A stretch of DNA of 10,234 bases from Lactobacillaceae bacterium (GTDB taxonomy: Bacteria > Bacillota > Bacilli > Lactobacillales > Lactobacillaceae), in the NCBI GenBank assembly GCA_902834055.1, contig CADFHB010000020.1, forward strand, positions 1 through 10,234, in the 5' to 3' direction. Both the position numbers and the translations under genes were made by a program. A model generated the notes under the pieces. It had not been told where the DNA came from. It ran no database searches and saw only the letters and a program-made list of their open reading frames with translations. Positions 7,112 to 10,234 of the stretch are shown piece after piece. Position 1 is the first letter of the stretch; each line of letters begins with the position of its first letter.

Positions 7112-8374
7112 TTGACTATGGGGGAAATTGAAAACGCTGCGGTTGAAAAGCTTTCGCCGCTGAAGAAATTGACCCGGGAACAAGAACAACTGGTGGAAGA
7201 CATTTTAAACTTTACCAGTGACCATTTGAAAAAAGGCTTTCCGGCCACCTACACCATTTACGGTGATGCGGGGACTGGAAAGAGCGTTGTCTTATCACAA
7301 CTGTTTGACCGCATCCAGACGGCCGCGCGCCGGGATAAGTCGTCGCCTTTTTATAAGACCAGTAACTACTTCCTGGTCAACCACCCAGAAATATTGAAGG
7401 TGTACCGGGAGATTGCTGGCGAACGTCCCGAACTTTACAAGAAGGACTTTGCCCGGCCCACCTCTCTGATCAACCAGCTAGATAAGCGGGGAAAGACGAT
7501 TGACGTTGCGGTGGTTGACGAGGCCCACCTCCTGTTATCAAAGGCTGACCACTACAATAACTTTTATCATGACAACCAGCTGGTTGAACTCATCAAGCGG
7601 GCGAAGGTGGTCATCATCGTCTTCGACCAGTACCAGGTTTTACGGATGAAAAGTCTGTGGACACCGGAACGACTGCAAAAGATCACCCACCAGTATCCAT
7701 TCAAGGAATACCACCTTCACCACATGTTCCGGATGACCGCCAGTGACGATCTTGTCGCCTGGTTTAACCACTTTACCAGCAATGGTGAGCTAGTGCCCAT
7801 TCCCCGTGACGCCCGTGATCACTACGATTTTCGGGTTTACGATGATGCGGAAGAGATGCGGCAGGCGATTGTCCACCGCAATAGTGAAGTCGGTCTCTCC
7901 CGAATTCTCTCCACTTCGGGGTACCCTTCAACGCTGGATGGGGGAAAACACTATATCCGCGAGGGACGGTTCAAAATGCCATGGGACCAGTACAACTACA
8001 CCGTTACGCCCTGGGCGGAGATCCCCCAGACGATTGACGAGGTTGGGTCTATCTACACCTGCCAGGGTTTTGATCTTAACTATACGGGAATCATCATTGG
8101 GCCGCCAATCAGCCAGATTCCCGCCAGCAAGCGACTCCAGGTCAACCTCGATAAGTACACCGACAGCGAAGCGTTCAAGAAGCGAGCTGATTTAACCGAT
8201 CCACAGGAAATCACGGATTTGGAAAAACGGATGATTATGAACTCACTGAACGTCCTCTTCAAGCGTGGCGTCTACGGAACATACATCTATGCCCATGACC
8301 CCCTGCTCCGTCACACCCTCACTGACCTGTTCAAAGAAGCGGGCCTGACCATTCCCCGGGAGGAAGATAAATGA
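7112..8374 (+). CDS. DUF2075 / Schlafen-group-3-type helicase ATPase
   Basis: This 420-residue cytoplasmic P-loop protein belongs to the superfamily 1-helicase-like group Pfam calls DUF2075. Motifs in order are Walker A GDAGTGKS (51-58), Walker B VVDEAH (134-139), FDQYQ (171-175) as a helicase motif III position, HHMFRM (203-208), VGSIYTCQGFDLNYTGIIIG (311-330) as motif V, and RGVYGTYIYA (385-394) as motif VI. ATP-dependent nucleic-acid remodelling is inferred from these motifs; the substrate is unknown. It has no nuclease or Schlafen core domain, so it is the compact single-domain form. AAGGGA at 7100-7105 favours the TTG start at 7112 (six-base gap). ATG at 7118 is the alternative and would remove two residues. 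The stop overlaps the next start as ATGA, so the two products are made together. Confidence 0.85.
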   Translation: MTMGEIENAAVEKLSPLKKLTREQEQLVEDILNFTSDHLKKGFPATYTIYGDAGTGKSVVLSQLFDRIQTAARRDKSSPFYKTSNYFLVNHPEILKVYREIAGERPELYKKDFARPTSLINQLDKRGKTIDVAVVDEAHLLLSKADHYNNFYHDNQLVELIKRAKVVIIVFDQYQVLRMKSLWTPERLQKITHQYPFKEYHLHHMFRMTASDDLVAWFNHFTSNGELVPIPRDARDHYDFRVYDDAEEMRQAIVHRNSEVGLSRILSTSGYPSTLDGGKHYIREGRFKMPWDQYNYTVTPWAEIPQTIDEVGSIYTCQGFDLNYTGIIIGPPISQIPASKRLQVNLDKYTDSEAFKKRADLTDPQEITDLEKRMIMNSLNVLFKRGVYGTYIYAHDPLLRHTLTDLFKEAGLTIPREEDK

Positions 8375-9060
8375 AAAACATAAATAAACCCCTATTGATT
8401 ACCGGCGGGATTATCATTTCACTAATTCTGCTCTACCTTATCTACCGTGATTACCGGCCTGAGCTGACCCTGCTTCTCCATATGAACCACCATAACAAGC
8501 TGATTTTGCTCCACATGATCCGGAGCCACGGAATCAAGGACATGCTTTTGCTCTTGGCACTGATTGCTACCTTCAATGCAATCCCCGGTATGTCGAATTC
8601 CTTTGTCTGTATTTTTGCTGGTCTCTGTTATGGGCCAGCCATCGGATTCATCATCAACTGGCTGGGGAACATCATTGGTAACTGCGGTGTCATGGCGGTC
8701 ATCCGGAAAATCGACCTCTCCAAGCGCACCAAGAAGTCCAAGCTGTTAAATTCACTGATGAACCAGCGCCACCCCCTCATCGGGCTTACCATCGGCTTCA
8801 TGGTCCCCGTCATTCCGAGTGTCCTGGTAAACTACGCCGGGGCCCGATTAAATATCAACCGTTGGCGGTACCTGGCAATGGTAACCGTCGGAATGGCACC
8901 GACTTCCTTCATCTACGCCTTTGGTGGGGATGCCCTCTTCAAGGGTGATAACAAGCGCTTGATTGGAGCCGTGGTGGCGATCGTAATCGTGATTGCCCTC
9001 TACATCCTTGTCAAAAAGATGATTAAGCGCACGCGTTCCAATAAAGAAATACCAGCATAA
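8371..9060 (+). CDS. VTT-domain (TVP38/TMEM64, DedA-like) membrane protein
   Basis: This 229-residue integral membrane protein has a short N-terminus, a first helix at about 7-25 and several further hydrophobic segments (about 57-111, 136-154, 167-187 and 198-215). It ends in a basic tail KKMIKRTRSNKE. The family hallmark is visible: an FAGLCYGPAIGFIINWLGN segment (82-100), a re-entrant Pro motif FMVPVIPSVLVNYAGA (143-158) and VTVGMAPTSFIYAFGG (171-186). VTT/DedA proteins are linked in other bacteria to lipid scrambling or undecaprenyl-phosphate recycling and to envelope stress. That role here is inference. Its start overlaps the DUF2075 stop by four bases (ATGA), with GGGAGG at 8358-8363 seven bases upstream, so expression is tightly coupled. 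A large perfect hairpin follows the stop. Confidence 0.85.
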   Translation: MKNINKPLLITGGIIISLILLYLIYRDYRPELTLLLHMNHHNKLILLHMIRSHGIKDMLLLLALIATFNAIPGMSNSFVCIFAGLCYGPAIGFIINWLGNIIGNCGVMAVIRKIDLSKRTKKSKLLNSLMNQRHPLIGLTIGFMVPVIPSVLVNYAGARLNINRWRYLAMVTVGMAPTSFIYAFGGDALFKGDNKRLIGAVVAIVIVIALYILVKKMIKRTRSNKEIPA

Positions 9061-9065
9061 CGATA

Positions 9066-9108
9066 AAATGAGGTTGGGAGAAAACAAAGTTTTCTCCCAA
9101 CCTCATTT
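9066..9108. terminator. Perfect 20-bp hairpin, terminator or palindromic repeat
   Basis: Positions 9066-9085 and 9089-9108 are perfectly complementary around a three-base AAA loop. The core is GAGGTTGGGAGAAAAC. It follows the VTT gene stop by five bases, so it probably terminates that operon. The T tract is poor on the plus strand (TTTAGTT) and better on the minus strand (ATTTTATC), so it may also stop exoA transcripts. Its GGTTGGGA/TCCCAACC core is the type of palindrome often dispersed at gene ends in Firmicutes; that it is repeated in this genome is inference. Confidence 0.8.
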
Positions 9109-9298
9109 AGTTCTCTGAATATTACACAGTAATCGCAGAAAAACCAAATAGGCTTGCTCCGCGTCGAAGCGTGCTCCTAGTGTCTAGCGCCGCGAAGCAA
9201 GTCCATTGATTACGGACAATCATTGGCCCGTACCGTGCAACAATCGTCCTATACTAGCCATACGGAGCACTCTGAAGCTTTTTTCCCAGCTTCTTATT
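9109..9298. other. Noncoding, hairpin-rich convergent intergenic region
   Basis: I find no credible coding frame here. The region holds imperfect inverted repeats. GGCTTGCTCCGCG (9151-9163) faces CGCGAAGCAAGTCC (9191-9204), enclosing CTAGTGTCTAG. GGAC at 9214 faces GTCC at 9249 with about nine of twelve outer pairs. GAAGCT (9274-9279) faces AGCTTC (9288-9293), followed by TTATTTTAT, which would act as a weak plus-strand terminator. It could be a dispersed repeat, a decayed element end, or a small structured RNA. Confidence 0.45.
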
Positions 9299-10126
9299 TT
9301 ATAGGTCAATATCAAGCATGATTGGGGTGTGGTCACGCCGTTTCCCGCTGTCGACCATCGTGGAAGATTGCAGCTTATCAGCCAGGCGGTCACTGACCAA
9401 CCAGTAGTCAATTCTCCAGCCGGAGTTGTTTTGCTTACTAGTAATTACCCGTTGGGCCCACCATGAGTAGGCTCCCTTCTCGTCCGGATGGAGGTAGCGG
9501 AAACTATCCGTAAAGCCGGCGTCCAGTAGCTTCGTGAAGTGTTCCCGTTCTTCATCCGTGAAGCCCGCGGAATGGTGGTTATTTGCCGGATGGGCCAGGT
9601 CAATTTCTTCGTGGGCCACGTTGAAGTCGCCACTAGCAATCACCGGCTTTTGCTCATCAAGTTTTTCCAGGTATTCCCGGTAGCAGTCATCCCAAACCTG
9701 ACGCTCTGCCAGCCGTTTCAGGCCATTGCCAGAGTTTGGCGTGTAGACTTCAGTAACGAAGAAGTCCGGGAACTCCATGGTAATGATCCGCCCCTCATCA
9801 TCCATTGGTTCTGGGGCACCGATCTGTGGGTAGGTAACCTGTGGACTGTACTTATCCAGGTAGAGGTACATCGTTCCGGCGTAACCCTTCCGTGCTGGCT
9901 CAACGGAACTCCGCCAGGCCACCTGGTAACCCGGAAACATCTTATCCAAGGCTTGGTAGTGTTTCTTGGTGGGGCCGTTTTTGGAAAGCTTGGTCTCCTG
10001 GATGGCTAGCACGTCCGGCTTAAGTTCATAGATTTTTTGCAGCACCTCCCGGGTTTCGCCGGCCCGGGTTGAGGTGCCAGTCAGGGCCGCGTTGATTGAA
10101 TCAATGTTCCACGAAATAAATTTCAT
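9299..10126 (-). CDS. exoA: Exodeoxyribonuclease III / AP endonuclease
   Basis: This enzyme cuts DNA 5' to abasic sites and degrades the 3' end of duplex DNA in base-excision repair, acting in the cytoplasm on the chromosome with a divalent metal. The 275 residues cover the exonuclease-endonuclease-phosphatase fold with all key motifs. These are SWNIDSIN with metal-side Asn7, IQETK with Glu44, DEGRI (110-114), VYTPNSG with Tyr128, SGDFNVAHEEIDLA with Asp167 and Asn169, the GFTDEER loop (188-194), AYSWW (219-223), GWRIDYWLVS with Asp240, and RRDHTPIMLDIDL with Asp265-His266. Length and motifs match Gram-positive ExoA/XthA, and the catalytic set is complete. AAAGGAG lies eight bases before the ATG. 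It is transcribed alone, convergent with the VTT gene. A promoter with perfect hexamers at unusual spacing lies upstream. Confidence 0.95.
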   Translation of the reverse strand: MKFISWNIDSINAALTGTSTRAGETREVLQKIYELKPDVLAIQETKLSKNGPTKKHYQALDKMFPGYQVAWRSSVEPARKGYAGTMYLYLDKYSPQVTYPQIGAPEPMDDEGRIITMEFPDFFVTEVYTPNSGNGLKRLAERQVWDDCYREYLEKLDEQKPVIASGDFNVAHEEIDLAHPANNHHSAGFTDEEREHFTKLLDAGFTDSFRYLHPDEKGAYSWWAQRVITSKQNNSGWRIDYWLVSDRLADKLQSSTMVDSGKRRDHTPIMLDIDL

Positions 10127-10159
10127 CGTTAATTCTCCTTTGCAACATTCTCTGCCTGC

Positions 10160-10193
10160 ATTATACCGTTTTTTTCCAGACCCGGAATGTCAA
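10160..10193 (-). promoter_or_regulatory. exoA promoter with 22-base spacer
   Basis: On the minus strand a perfect TTGACA (10188-10193) and a perfect TATAAT (10160-10165) lie upstream of exoA. The spacer is 22 bases, not 16-18, and includes a run of seven A. The TATAAT is about 34 bases before the start codon, a normal place for the -10 box. Confidence 0.55.
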
Positions 10194-10234
10194 TTTAAAT
10201 TAGAAATTGGTCATCTGTAATATACTTCATGAAT

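Noticed and set aside
9214..9249. tRNA-like or riboswitch-like fold in the convergent spacer
   Set aside because: The pairing has mismatches, and there is no anticodon or T-loop pattern. It also lies downstream of both genes, where a riboswitch would not act.
9539..10009. Plus-strand ORF of 156 codons opposite exoA
   Set aside because: It is a shadow of exoA, which carries the complete catalytic motif set. No ribosome binding site or family resemblance.

Overview
The window looks like chromosome of a low-to-moderate GC, Gram-positive member of the Lactobacillaceae. A heterofermentative, Limosilactobacillus-like species is my inference. The signs are strong AGGAG-type ribosome binding sites, a secreted protein with Mub-like repeats, a MurT/GatD cell-wall pair, a stand-alone DXS-like gene and a DUF2075 protein. 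Nothing marks it as phage, plasmid or insertion sequence. I see no tRNA, rRNA or CRISPR array.

Layout. Positions 1-1160 (minus) hold the 5' part of a secreted mucin-binding-type protein that runs off the left edge; its Ser/Thr/Gln-rich stalk is still continuing there. Divergent from it, 1338-2232 (plus) is an EamA/DMT-family transporter split by a frameshift at a run of five G. Two unrecognised plus-strand ORFs follow (2263-2448 and 2460-2891), ending at a bidirectional terminator. Positions 2968-5009 (minus) are a translationally coupled murT-gatD operon. Positions 5161-6936 (minus) are a 1-deoxyxylulose-5-phosphate-synthase-like thiamine diphosphate enzyme with its own terminator. Divergent from it, 7112-9060 (plus) is a two-gene operon: a DUF2075/Schlafen-group-3-type helicase ATPase overlapping a VTT-domain (TVP38/DedA-like) membrane protein. 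A perfect 20-bp hairpin and about 190 bases of hairpin-rich noncoding DNA separate this from exodeoxyribonuclease III (9299-10126, minus).

How the genes work together. MurT and GatD normally amidate the D-Glu of lipid II stem peptides. Here GatD lacks the nucleophilic cysteine of its glutaminase site (AVGEGYQ where the family has a C-G-G-Y-Q type motif) and other glutaminase motifs are eroded, while MurT keeps its ATP site and four-Cys zinc ribbon. This is the strongest oddity in the window. The other notable points are the altered active-site positions in the DXS-like enzyme, the ATPase/VTT gene coupling, and an exoA promoter with perfect -35 and -10 hexamers 22 bases apart.
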